Below, piece by piece: positions 46,701 to 55,395 of a stretch of DNA of 64,000 nucleotides (position 1 is its first letter; every line of letters starts with the position of its first letter). The translations under genes and the position numbers were made by a program. Under the pieces are notes generated by a model. That model was not told the origin of the DNA. It saw only the letters and a program-made list of their open reading frames with translations, and made no database searches. Origin of the DNA: Verrucomicrobiaceae bacterium (GTDB lineage Bacteria > Verrucomicrobiota > Verrucomicrobiia > Opitutales > Intestinicryptomonadaceae); contig SUVO01000003.1 in the NCBI GenBank assembly GCA_015061955.1, positions 91,564 through 155,563 on the forward strand, in the 5' to 3' direction.

Positions 46701-48746
46701 TTAGAACCAAAGTCCCGAGAATATGAAGTACAATATCAAGCATATAATCAGAACTGCCCCACCAGCTATCTGAGTTCCGAACGATGAGCTTAAATCCATA
46801 TTTTTATTTTCAGGCAATACAACATCTTGCTTGAGTGGTTTTACCAAGGTCAACATGAGCATTACCAACAATGCACAACCGAATGTTATAGCCATTCTGT
46901 TGAGGAATGCTATATCGCCAAACTTCCATTGTAAGAAGCCGTAAACTATAGGACTTGTTAATATACCCAATGCACCTGCAAAGCGTGGAGCTTTCTTCGA
47001 GAACATACCAAAGATAAACACTGCCAAAATACCTGGCGATAGATAACCTTGGAATTCTTGAATGAATGTAAATACACCACCCAACTTTGGATTAGCCAAC
47101 ATAGGTGCAACCAAGCAACCTATTACAGCAAATGATAATACAGCTATTCTACCAACTAAAACTTGATTTTTATCTGATGCGTTTTTGTTGAGGAACTTTT
47201 TGTATATATCGATTGTAAAGATTGTTGATGCTGCATTGAGCATAGCAGCCAACGAACTTACTACAGCACCTAACAAAGCCGCAAATATAAAGCCACGCAA
47301 ACCGAAACCGTCTGGAAGAACTTTGCTAATGAGCAAACCAAATGCAGAGTCGTACTTGTATCCGTAGAAGCTTTTTACATACTTATCGTTTTTAACGGCA
47401 GTCTTTTCATGAGTTTTATTCCAAGCATCAACTTGTTCTTTAGCCAAGGCACTTATACCGTTGTTGCTTGCCCAACCTTTATCGTATTTAAACGAAATTT
47501 TATAAAGCTCGCCACTTTTGCGCATAGCGTCGTTTTCAGCTTTCATAGCTTTTACTTCTTCGAGTGTAAATAATGGTTTTTTTACATTGCCCGAATCGTA
47601 GGTGAAAAATTCAACAGCTTTTTCTGCATTAAATGGAACTTTTGCGATGTTTAAACCTTCAAAATACAATGTTGCAAAATTCTTTGCATTGGTTGTCATA
47701 ATTTTCTGGTCTTGCAATGCGGCTTTGTTTTGATCAGCCGAGTACAAGTTGAATGCAACAATACCAGGCAATACAATAATAAAAGGTATAATCAACTTTA
47801 GACCTGCAGCAAATATGATACCTTTCTGACCTTCTGCCAAACTTTTTGCACCAAGTGTGCGTTGAATAATGTATTGATTAAATCCCCAGTAGTAGAAATT
47901 AGGAATCCATAACCCGATAATCAGGGCAGTCCATGGAATTTCAGGATGATCTGCTGGCATGAACATTGTTAATTTGTCGGTGTTTAATGTGAAGAATTTT
48001 TCAATTGTGCCAGCGTCTTTTAACGAAGCCAAAGCTTCAGGTGAAAAATTTGCAGTTGTTGCAATTTCAGCAATTGGTTTTGTAGCGAATGCGTCGAATG
48101 TGAACCAAGCAATAATTACACCACCAATAATCAATGCCGAGCCTTGCAATAAGTCTGCCCAGGCACAAGCTTTTAAACCACCAGCACAAACGTAAATTGC
48201 AGCCATAATACCAATTGCCCAACATGCAGTTGTGATGTTTATTTCAATTGGTAAATTACCCGATGAGCCAAAAACAGTATTAGCAACAGTTGCCCCCGAA
48301 TAAATAACAGCAGTTGTGTTTACAGCAACCAAAACAACAACCGTAATCAAACTCATTACAGTTCTAGATGTAGCATCGAAACGATACTCTAAGAATTGAG
48401 GAACTGTATAAATTCCACTCTTAAGGAATTTTGGCAAGAATAAGAATGCTACTAAAACTAAACAGAACGCAGCCATCCATTCATAACTTGCAATAGCCAA
48501 GCCTGAAAGCCCAGCAGCACTACCTGTCATACCTACAAATTGTTCGGTAGATATGTTGGCAGCTATTAGCGAAATGCCAATTAACCACCAAGATAAGCCT
48601 CTGCCAGCGAGGAAGTAGTCTTCAGATGCGCCATCTTTTGATTGATCTGAATTACTTTCATTTTTACTCTTGTAGAGACCTACAAAAATTACTGCTACAA
48701 TAAATGCAGCAAACACTATTATATCAAGAATAACACTTGTTTCCAT
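46701..48746 (-). CDS. SGLT-type sodium/sugar symporter (SSS family)
   Basis: This inner-membrane Na+-coupled importer has 681 residues from ATG 48746; ATG 48767 would add seven residues and the longest frame twenty-four. It has about 14 hydrophobic segments. The SSS signatures are GRGLSWWLIGISLIAANIS (about 48-66) and WADLLQG near 197. A hydrophilic stretch of about 130 residues (about 335-465) splits the second half and makes it longer than vSGLT. Substrates of this subgroup are hexoses or related sugars; with galK/galE downstream, galactose or an oligosaccharide is likely. It is the first gene of the sugar operon. Confidence 0.9.
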   Translation of the reverse strand: METSVILDIIVFAAFIVAVIFVGLYKSKNESNSDQSKDGASEDYFLAGRGLSWWLIGISLIAANISTEQFVGMTGSAAGLSGLAIASYEWMAAFCLVLVAFLFLPKFLKSGIYTVPQFLEYRFDATSRTVMSLITVVVLVAVNTTAVIYSGATVANTVFGSSGNLPIEINITTACWAIGIMAAIYVCAGGLKACAWADLLQGSALIIGGVIIAWFTFDAFATKPIAEIATTANFSPEALASLKDAGTIEKFFTLNTDKLTMFMPADHPEIPWTALIIGLWIPNFYYWGFNQYIIQRTLGAKSLAEGQKGIIFAAGLKLIIPFIIVLPGIVAFNLYSADQNKAALQDQKIMTTNAKNFATLYFEGLNIAKVPFNAEKAVEFFTYDSGNVKKPLFTLEEVKAMKAENDAMRKSGELYKISFKYDKGWASNNGISALAKEQVDAWNKTHEKTAVKNDKYVKSFYGYKYDSAFGLLISKVLPDGFGLRGFIFAALLGAVVSSLAAMLNAASTIFTIDIYKKFLNKNASDKNQVLVGRIAVLSFAVIGCLVAPMLANPKLGGVFTFIQEFQGYLSPGILAVFIFGMFSKKAPRFAGALGILTSPIVYGFLQWKFGDIAFLNRMAITFGCALLVMLMLTLVKPLKQDVVLPENKNMDLSSSFGTQIAGGAVLIICLILYFIFSGLWF

Positions 48747-48804
48747 AATAGTAATATTTTCTTGCATAAATTCACAATTAAGGCAACCTTTTTTGATGTA
48801 TTTT

Positions 48805-48832
48805 TTTACTTTAACCAAGCAAAAAATATAAT
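48805..48832 (+). promoter_or_regulatory. Candidate promoter for the membrane-protein gene at 48863
   Basis: TTTACT, a 16-base spacer and a perfect TATAAT (48827-48832) lie 31 bases before the start codon, in the divergent region shared with the symporter operon. Confidence 0.45.
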
Positions 48833-48862
48833 GAAATTAGATAAATCTATTTTTTTACAAAA

Positions 48863-49468
48863 ATGAACAAATTTTCACAAATAATTCCAAATTCATATTG
48901 GGGCAGAGCAATATTTTTATTATTTATAAACAGAGTTTTTATGGCAATGATAAATCCATTAGAACTTTGCATATCTAATATTTCTAAACTTTCAACAAGT
49001 GTAGAGCAATTTTTTTATAGTACAGCAAATATTGATATGGGGCGTTTCTTTTTTGATTTTATCTTTTATTTGCTCGGCAGTTTTGTAAATATAGCTGTTT
49101 TTGAAATGATGATAGTATGGTTGCTTGTTTATGTTTGTTTTAGATTTACAAGAAACCGTAATTTTATTGGCTACGATTTCTTTTGGATATCGGTAATAAC
49201 ATTTGCAATTCAATATCTTACACACATTGTAGCTTCGGGATTTGGTGGCGAATTTACAGTGAACTTTACTTTGGTTTTTGCGTTTTTTGTATGTTCGTAT
49301 TTTGCATGGATTTTGTTTAAAATACCAGCTAAAGAAAAGGAAGAACCTAAAGTTTATTTAAAGCGTTTTTTTTGTATATTGTGTAAATCAAAATGGTTTT
49401 ATATTTTTGTTATTATTTATATTGTGGCTAATTTTTTCTCGTTGATGTACTTTTGTAGTGCCAGTTAA
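48863..49468 (+). CDS. Integral membrane protein of unknown function
   Basis: The 201-residue product has about five hydrophobic segments (near residues 14-32, 54-90, 100-122, 128-152 and 172-194), rich in Phe, with a short charged loop (KIPAKEKEEPKVYLKR). I recognise no family. It is divergent from the symporter operon and followed by a bidirectional terminator, so it is a single-gene unit. Confidence 0.7.
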   Translation: MNKFSQIIPNSYWGRAIFLLFINRVFMAMINPLELCISNISKLSTSVEQFFYSTANIDMGRFFFDFIFYLLGSFVNIAVFEMMIVWLLVYVCFRFTRNRNFIGYDFFWISVITFAIQYLTHIVASGFGGEFTVNFTLVFAFFVCSYFAWILFKIPAKEKEEPKVYLKRFFCILCKSKWFYIFVIIYIVANFFSLMYFCSAS

Positions 49469-49475
49469 ATATAAC

Positions 49476-49507
49476 AAAAAAACGAAAGCAATTGCTTTCG
49501 TTTTTTT
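49476..49507. terminator. Bidirectional terminator
   Basis: The palindrome ACGAAAGCAATTGCTTTCGT, flanked by an A-run and a T-run, ends both the membrane-protein gene and the converging AsmA-like gene. Confidence 0.9.
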
Positions 49508-49527
49508 GTGATAAATAAATTAAACAA

Positions 49528-50361
49528 TTAAAATAAACTCTTTAAACTTTTTATTCCGTCTTTTACACCATCAGTTGCCGATTTCAAACTATCTTTGGTA
49601 GATTTTATAGCTGAATCGCTCGAATCAATACTAGCTTTCCAACCTTTTTTTGAAATTTGTTGAGTAGCTTGTGATGCAATGCGAGGTAAAACATACATTA
49701 TAATTTCATTGATTGTTGCGCCATTGTTTTCAACACCAATATTTTCTATTTCAAAATCGGGCAATTGCGTTGTAAAAACATTACCGAGTAAAGCCGAAGA
49801 TGCTTGTCCATTTTTAAACTTAAGTTTTTTGATAATAAATTTAAATGGTTCGCTTTCTTCTGTTGCTTGTACTTGTTGCGGTTCTTGCGCTGTTTGCTTA
49901 TTTTGATTTATGCCATATTTATTTTGTATTATTTCGGCAATTTCGTGTAAATTTGTTTTTGATGTACTTACAAGCTCAATATGAGTATCCAAACCTTCAA
50001 TAGTTATTTCGTCGATAACTATTAATTTTTTTGCTAAAACATCAGAAATTGTTATGTCTAAGTCGATATAAGCATCTTTGAAAGCAAAGGCTTTTTCTTT
50101 CTTGAAACGTTTTGGATTTGTTATGTAAAAATCTTTAACTTCAAGACTTTCTTTTGATGGATTTATCGTTACATCGCCAATGCCTCCAGTAACTTCAGTA
50201 CCCGATGTTACAGTTTTTATTGCATAATCGCCAATGTAACCAAAAGTGAAGTATAGAGTAATACCGAGTACGGTTAAAACTATTATAGCAAGAACAAATA
50301 ATTTCCATAGGCAACCAAATAGGCAACCACCTTTTTTCGATGTAGTATATTTATATGTCAT
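49528..50361 (-). CDS. AsmA-like inner-membrane-anchored protein
   Basis: The start is taken at ATG 50361, giving 277 residues. One membrane segment (about 19-43) follows a short cytosolic tail. The periplasmic part has the AsmA/DUF748-type beta pattern: VKDFYITNPKRFKKEKAFAF, AYIDLDITISDVLAKKLIV and IDEITIEGLDTHIELV. A Gln/Glu linker (about 167-185) and a second repeat unit follow. The protein ends in a Ser/Lys/Asp-rich amphipathic tail. AsmA-like proteins act in lipid transport to, or homeostasis of, the outer membrane; this short member's role is unknown. Confidence 0.7.
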   Translation of the reverse strand: MTYKYTTSKKGGCLFGCLWKLFVLAIIVLTVLGITLYFTFGYIGDYAIKTVTSGTEVTGGIGDVTINPSKESLEVKDFYITNPKRFKKEKAFAFKDAYIDLDITISDVLAKKLIVIDEITIEGLDTHIELVSTSKTNLHEIAEIIQNKYGINQNKQTAQEPQQVQATEESEPFKFIIKKLKFKNGQASSALLGNVFTTQLPDFEIENIGVENNGATINEIIMYVLPRIASQATQQISKKGWKASIDSSDSAIKSTKDSLKSATDGVKDGIKSLKSLF

Positions 50362-50453
50362 AGTGAGGGTGAGAATGTTGCATTTGTAAAAAAAATCAAG
50401 ATTTTTAAATGAAAAGTTGCAAATTGTAAAAAAATTTGAAAGTATTGTCCTGT

Positions 50454-51680
50454 ATGAAAATAAAAGCATTTAAAGGTCTCAGACCTACACAAGATAAAGC
50501 GGAAGCAATTGCAAGTCTTCCATACGACGTAGTTAATTTCCAGCAAGCCTGCAAAGAGGCTGAAGGTAAGCCATTGAGCTTTATGCGTGTTGTTCGCAGT
50601 GAACTTGAGTTAGATCCAAGTATTGATCCATATTCGGAGCCAGTTTACGCACACGCAAAAGAAAACTTTCAAAAGCTTGTTGATGGTGGACATATGGTTC
50701 GTGAAGATGTGCCAAGTATGTATTTGTACCGTCAACAAATGGGCGAACACTCGCAAACTGGTTTGGTAGCAACATTTTCTGCCGAAGATTACGACAATGA
50801 CGTAATTAAAAAGCACGAAAAAACTCGTGAAGCTAAGGAAAATGATCGCTATCGCCTAACACGTACACTTCGCGTAAATACAGGACCTGTGTTCTTAACT
50901 GTTAAAGACGGAACACTCTTAGACCAAATTGTTGAAAATAAAAAAGACGAAGATGCTCTCTTTGACTTTGTAGCCGAAGATGGTATTCGTCATAGCGTGT
51001 GGAAGATTTCTGATCCAGAAATATTGGCTAAGATTGTGGAAACTTTCGATAATATCCCATGTGCTTATGTTGCCGATGGTCATCATAGAAGTGCAAGTAA
51101 TGCACGTTGTGCACGTTTGATGAAAGCCGATAATCCAAATCATACTGGCGATGAAGATTATAACTGGTTCTTGTCGGTATGCTTCCCAGCAGGTCAGTTA
51201 AAAATTCTTCCATACAATCGTGTTGTAAAAGATTTAGCAGGTAATACCAAGGAACAATTCTTGGAAAAACTCGGTAAGGTTTGCAAACTTACAAAGAGTG
51301 GTCAAAAAGCTCCAGAAGGTTCATTGAAAGTTTCTATGTATTTAGATGGTCAATGGTATAGCTTAGAGTTTGAAAACACAGAAGGCTTAGATGCAGTAAG
51401 CTCGTTAGACGTAGCATTGTTGCAAGATAGAGTTTTGTCTCCACTTTTGAACATTGGCGATCCTCGTACAGACGAACGTATTGACTTTGTTGGTGGAATT
51501 AAAGGTACTGATGAGCTTGAACGTCTTGTAAACGAAGATGGTTTTGCAGTTGCATTCTCGATGTATCCAACAACAGTAGCACAACTTATGGCAATTGCTG
51601 ATGCTGGTCAGATTATGCCTCCAAAGAGTACATGGTTTGAACCAAAGTTGCGCTCGGGATTGTTCGTACATACATTCTAA
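50454..51680 (+). CDS. DUF1015 family protein
   Basis: The 408-residue cytosolic protein starts MKIKAFKGLRPTQDKAEAIA, with family blocks SLPYDVVN (27-34), RYRLTRTLRVN near residue 140, and YVADGHHRSASNARC near 205. DUF1015 proteins are often encoded next to serine-pathway genes (serA, serC) in Bacteroides and clostridia and are related to ParB/sulfiredoxin-type folds; that is family knowledge, not shown here. It lies 11 bases before the cytosolic GH20 gene, with which it is probably transcribed. The upstream region contains TTGCAA and TATTGT, but with 20-base spacing. Confidence 0.88.
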   Translation: MKIKAFKGLRPTQDKAEAIASLPYDVVNFQQACKEAEGKPLSFMRVVRSELELDPSIDPYSEPVYAHAKENFQKLVDGGHMVREDVPSMYLYRQQMGEHSQTGLVATFSAEDYDNDVIKKHEKTREAKENDRYRLTRTLRVNTGPVFLTVKDGTLLDQIVENKKDEDALFDFVAEDGIRHSVWKISDPEILAKIVETFDNIPCAYVADGHHRSASNARCARLMKADNPNHTGDEDYNWFLSVCFPAGQLKILPYNRVVKDLAGNTKEQFLEKLGKVCKLTKSGQKAPEGSLKVSMYLDGQWYSLEFENTEGLDAVSSLDVALLQDRVLSPLLNIGDPRTDERIDFVGGIKGTDELERLVNEDGFAVAFSMYPTTVAQLMAIADAGQIMPPKSTWFEPKLRSGLFVHTF

Positions 51681-51691
51681 TTTTGCAGATA

Positions 51692-53434
51692 ATGGAAACG
51701 TTTTTGCCTAAGCCAAAACTTTTGCCTACTCCTAAGTCTGTAAAATGGGGCAATGAGTATTTGTCTTGGGCAAGAGCTGTATTTGAAATTTCCTCCGAAG
51801 GTTTAGCTTCGGGGGAATTTGTTTTTACCGATTTAAATTCGCCTGATGTATCGCACGAGCAAGGCTACATTCTTTCTATAAATGAAAGTGGTATATTTAT
51901 AAAGGCAATCTCGCAAGTAGGTGCAAAAAACGCATTGCAAACACTTCGTCAAATTGCGTTGCAGTCGGGCGAAGATGGTATGCGATATGTTGAAATTGCA
52001 GATTTTCCCGATTTAAAAGTTCGTGGTTTTATGCTCGATATAAGTCGATGCAAAGTTCCAACTATGCGCGAGTTGGCGTTGTTGGTCGATAGACTTGCAT
52101 TGTTTAAATATAACAGATTAGAGCTTTATACCGAGCATACATACGCTTTTGAAGGTCATGAGTTGGTGTGGGCAGATGCTTCGCCAATGACATCGGCACA
52201 ATATAAAAATCTCGATGATATTTGCAAGTTTGCAGGTATAGAGTTGGTTGCAAATATGAATGGGTTGGGGCATATGGAGCGTTGGTTGCGTTATCCACAG
52301 TATCAACATTTGGCTGAAAGTAAGGCTCCGTTTATTTGCCCATTGGGAACAGTCAGAAAATATCCAACAACATTTTATCCCGATGAAAACGCAATTGCGT
52401 TTATAGATAGTTTGTATGAGCAGTTTTTACCTAATTTTTCTTCAGATAAAATCAATATTGGTGGTGATGAACCATGGGAACTTGGTATGGGGCGTAGTAA
52501 GCCAATATGCGAAGCCGAAGAAGGAGGTAAATATAAACTCTATATAAAACACATAACACGCTTAAACGATATTTGTAATAAACGTGGAAAACAAGTTTAT
52601 ATGTGGGCAGATGTCGTAATGCAAAAGCCAGAGTATTCAAAACTTCTTCCCGAAAATATTACTCCTGTTATATGGGGATATTATCTCGATCATCCGTATG
52701 AGCAACAGTGCGAGTATATGAAAAATATCGGGCGTAAATTTTTGGTTGCTCCAGGTACGAGTACTTGGAATAGTTTTGGATTGCGTTGGAATTGTGCATC
52801 TAAAAATATCGAACAAGCGTGCGATTGTGCAAAAAGATATGGTGCCGAAGGTATGTTGCTTACGCAGTGGGGCGATGGTGGAAATCATCAGCCATGGGTA
52901 CCAATGTATGTACCTATTGCGCATGGTGCAGGCTGTGCGTGGTCGGAAACACCGAGCGAAGACTTGGTGTGCGATGTCCTTTCTAAATGTGTTTTTGTAG
53001 ATGAAAGTGGCGAATTTGCGAGAGCTTTGTGTGCGTTAGGTCGGTGCGATATTGTAGATAAACTTTTCTGTTTTCATCATAAAATGTTTTTTGCTGATGC
53101 TGAAAATGCTAAAAAGTTGGCAGAAGAATATGCTTATGTTGATTTAAATGCTCTTGAAGGTGCTGTTGATTTTGCAGCATCTATGGCAGGAGCGTCTAAA
53201 ATATCTTCGCCCGATGCCGAGGCGTGTTTAAACGAAATTGCGCTTTCTGCACAAATGATAAAATGGGCTTTGAATAAAGCTAGAGGCGATTTTTCAACAG
53301 ATACTACTGAACAACAAGTAAACTTAAAGTTTATAGCAAGCGAGTATGAACGTGTTTGGTTGATGCGCGCGCGTCTGGGGGGATTGGCTGAATCAGTGGG
53401 TAAAATTAGAACAATTAGAGCCGATATATTCTAA
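51692..53434 (+). CDS. Cytosolic GH20 beta-N-acetylhexosaminidase-like protein
   Basis: From ATG 51692 the product has 580 residues (a TTG three codons earlier is less likely). It lacks a signal peptide, so it should act in the cytoplasm on imported sugars. An N-terminal GH20b-like domain (about 1-108) leads to the barrel with RGFMLDISRCKVPT and the catalytic Asp-Glu pair in INIGGDEPWELG (259-260). GWGDG-type residues (TQWGDGGNH) follow near residue 392. Members remove terminal GlcNAc or GalNAc. The stop overlaps the convergent GNAT gene by 4 bases. Confidence 0.82.
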   Translation: METFLPKPKLLPTPKSVKWGNEYLSWARAVFEISSEGLASGEFVFTDLNSPDVSHEQGYILSINESGIFIKAISQVGAKNALQTLRQIALQSGEDGMRYVEIADFPDLKVRGFMLDISRCKVPTMRELALLVDRLALFKYNRLELYTEHTYAFEGHELVWADASPMTSAQYKNLDDICKFAGIELVANMNGLGHMERWLRYPQYQHLAESKAPFICPLGTVRKYPTTFYPDENAIAFIDSLYEQFLPNFSSDKINIGGDEPWELGMGRSKPICEAEEGGKYKLYIKHITRLNDICNKRGKQVYMWADVVMQKPEYSKLLPENITPVIWGYYLDHPYEQQCEYMKNIGRKFLVAPGTSTWNSFGLRWNCASKNIEQACDCAKRYGAEGMLLTQWGDGGNHQPWVPMYVPIAHGAGCAWSETPSEDLVCDVLSKCVFVDESGEFARALCALGRCDIVDKLFCFHHKMFFADAENAKKLAEEYAYVDLNALEGAVDFAASMAGASKISSPDAEACLNEIALSAQMIKWALNKARGDFSTDTTEQQVNLKFIASEYERVWLMRARLGGLAESVGKIRTIRADIF

Positions 53435-53928
53435 CGAATTTCTAGTTCCATAATATAGTCGTTCATAAAGTAGCCATTGCCGATGTTGAAATCACCCGAT
53501 GTTGCAACGTGCATACCCATTTTTTCGTAAAATGTTTTCGCCGAGTTATAGCGATTTACATTTAATTCAATGCGTTTTGCCTCTTGCGAGGTTTTCTTTA
53601 TAAAGTTTATGGCGTGTTCAAACATCAACTTGCCTATGCCTTTGTGTTGATATTCTGGCAAAATGTAAATTTTTTGTAAGTGCCATAAGTCTGGTGCTTG
53701 TTTTTCAACCGATGTATATGCACAAGCCTTTCCATCGTGTTGACCTATGTGATATATGTGTCCGTTGTCGAATTGTTCGTTTAGGCTTTTTTCTGAATAC
53801 ATCCAGTCGAGCATGTATTCTATTTGTTCTGGAGATAGAATATCTTTGTATGTTTCTGGGAATGCGATAAGAGCTAATTTTCTTATTAAAGGAATGTCTT
53901 TTTTTTCAGCTTGAGTAATGTTTAGCAT
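53431..53928 (-). CDS. GNAT-family N-acetyltransferase
   Basis: The 165-residue protein has the GNAT fold pattern, with acetyl-CoA loop LPEYQHKGIGKLMFEHAI (about residues 92-109) and the preceding WHLQKIYI strand. The later YNSAKTFYEKMGM block fits the GNAT B motif. Substrate is unknown; spermidine- or aminoglycoside-type relatives share this outline. It is alone on the minus strand between two plus-strand units. Its stop overlaps the GH20 stop. Confidence 0.85.
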   Translation of the reverse strand: MLNITQAEKKDIPLIRKLALIAFPETYKDILSPEQIEYMLDWMYSEKSLNEQFDNGHIYHIGQHDGKACAYTSVEKQAPDLWHLQKIYILPEYQHKGIGKLMFEHAINFIKKTSQEAKRIELNVNRYNSAKTFYEKMGMHVATSGDFNIGNGYFMNDYIMELEIR

Positions 53929-54063
53929 AAATGTTAAGTAAAGTTCTGTTTAAAATTAAGATGCTTTTTTTGATAGAAATCAATTTATTTTTCTAAGAAT
54001 TTGATTGTCGGTAAAAGAAATGATTAAAAAAATTCAGAATTTTTAGAAAAAACTTGCAAAAAG

Positions 54064-54092
54064 TTAAAAATTTAAGAAACTGAAATTATAGT
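54064..54092 (+). promoter_or_regulatory. Candidate promoter of the twin Pal-like genes
   Basis: TTAAAA, a 17-base spacer and TATAGT (54087-54092) lie about 32 bases before the start codon. The 195-base gap here is otherwise AT-rich and featureless. Confidence 0.4.
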
Positions 54093-54123
54093 TATATAAA
54101 ACATTTAAATTGGAATCAAAAAT

Positions 54124-54681
54124 ATGAAAAAATTATTACTTATTGCATCTTTGATAGCATCAATGTTCATTATGTCGGCTTGTGATAGTATGGAAGGTCC
54201 TTCGCCGATTGATACCGCAGCAGTTGGAGGTGATGCTTCGGCATTGGGTAATGATGAATTGTCGGACGCAAATCTTGCCGATGGTCTTCAACAAAGAGGC
54301 TTAAATGAATCAGGTGCTGGTTTTGATCCAGAAAATATCAATCCAGAAGATATTGTTGCAACCGTATATTTTACATTTAATCAGTACGCAATTCCAGCTT
54401 CAGAACGTGAAAACGTAAAGAAGGCAGCTGAGTATTTTAAAGCAAATCCAGATAAAGTTTGCTTGGTAGGTCATACAGACTGGTATGGTACCGAAGAATA
54501 CAATATGTTGCTTTCAGATAAACGTTGCAAGGCTGTACAAGAATATATGTTGGGCTTGGGGGTTGACGCTGGTAAAGTAGAAACAATTGCACGTGGCGAA
54601 CAAGGTTCGGTTGTTGATGTTGCAAAAAATTCAGCAGAAGCTAAGAACGATCGTCGTGTTGACATTGTAAAAATTAAGTAA
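54124..54681 (+). CDS. Pal-like OmpA-domain lipoprotein, copy 1
   Basis: The 185-residue protein has lipobox MSAC (Cys20), a short acidic linker and a C-terminal OmpA/MotB domain (about 75-185) with GHTDWYGTEEYN and NDRRVDIVK. These contain the Asp and Arg that bind diaminopimelate in peptidoglycan. Outer-membrane anchoring at one end and wall binding at the other fits Pal-type tethering. Its paralogue follows 34 bases on. No tolB or tolQR is nearby, so calling it Pal would go beyond the evidence. Confidence 0.85.
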   Translation: MKKLLLIASLIASMFIMSACDSMEGPSPIDTAAVGGDASALGNDELSDANLADGLQQRGLNESGAGFDPENINPEDIVATVYFTFNQYAIPASERENVKKAAEYFKANPDKVCLVGHTDWYGTEEYNMLLSDKRCKAVQEYMLGLGVDAGKVETIARGEQGSVVDVAKNSAEAKNDRRVDIVKIK

Positions 54682-54715
54682 ATTTTAACAAATAAAAAGA
54701 TAGGGAATAAAGAAT

Positions 54716-55285
54716 ATGAAAAAGTTTTTGACAGTAGCATCGTTTATTGTAGCTATGTTTGTAATGACAGGTTGTGAATCTATGTCGGATCCATCACCTC
54801 TCGATACCAATGCAAGTGGTGGCGCAGGTAGCTCAAGTGCTCTTGGTGGTGGCAACTTGGTTGATAATGGCGATGGTTTGGCTGATGGTTTGAAAGATAG
54901 AGGCGTTGATGGTTTGCCATTTGATCCAGAAAATCTCAATCCAGAAGATATCGTAAGCACAATTTATTTTGGTTTTAATCAATACGCAGTAGCTCCATCA
55001 GAACGTGAAAACGTAAAAAAAGCGGCAGATTTCTTTAAAGCAAATCCAAATGTTAAAGTATATTTGGTAGGTCATACAGACTGGTACGGTACCGAAGAAT
55101 ACAATGTTCTCTTGTCGGATAAACGTTGTAAAGCTGTTCAAGAATATATGGTAGGTTCAGGGCTCAATGCTGGCAGTATTGAAACAGTTGCACGTGGCGA
55201 ACAAGGTTCAGTTGTTGACGTAGCAAAAGATTCATCCGAAGCTAAAAAAGATCGTCGTGTTGATATCGTAAAAGTAAGAAAATAA
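54716..55285 (+). CDS. Pal-like OmpA-domain lipoprotein, copy 2
   Basis: This 189-residue paralogue of the preceding gene has lipobox MTGC (Cys19) and a longer Gly/Ser/Ala linker. The OmpA domain is nearly the same (GHTDWYGTEEYN, LSDKRCKAVQEYM, ARGEQGSVVDVAK, DRRVDIVKV). The domain is much more conserved between copies than the linker, which indicates tandem duplication with selection on wall binding. Copy 1 has an extra Cys before GHTD (VCLVGHTD); copy 2 has Tyr there. A terminator ends the pair. Confidence 0.85.
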   Translation: MKKFLTVASFIVAMFVMTGCESMSDPSPLDTNASGGAGSSSALGGGNLVDNGDGLADGLKDRGVDGLPFDPENLNPEDIVSTIYFGFNQYAVAPSERENVKKAADFFKANPNVKVYLVGHTDWYGTEEYNVLLSDKRCKAVQEYMVGSGLNAGSIETVARGEQGSVVDVAKDSSEAKKDRRVDIVKVRK

Positions 55286-55304
55286 GACAAAAATTTTAAA
55301 TCTT

Positions 55305-55332
55305 AAAAACCACTCGTATGAGTGGTTTTTTT
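55305..55332 (+). terminator. Rho-independent terminator after the Pal-like pair
   Basis: The stem AAAACCACTC/GAGTGGTTTT has a 4-base loop and is followed by a T-run. Confidence 0.93.
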
Positions 55333-55395
55333 GTTTTTGTATTATGCTTTTTTTTTCTTTAAAGATTGTTGAAAATCTGAAATAATATTTATTGT

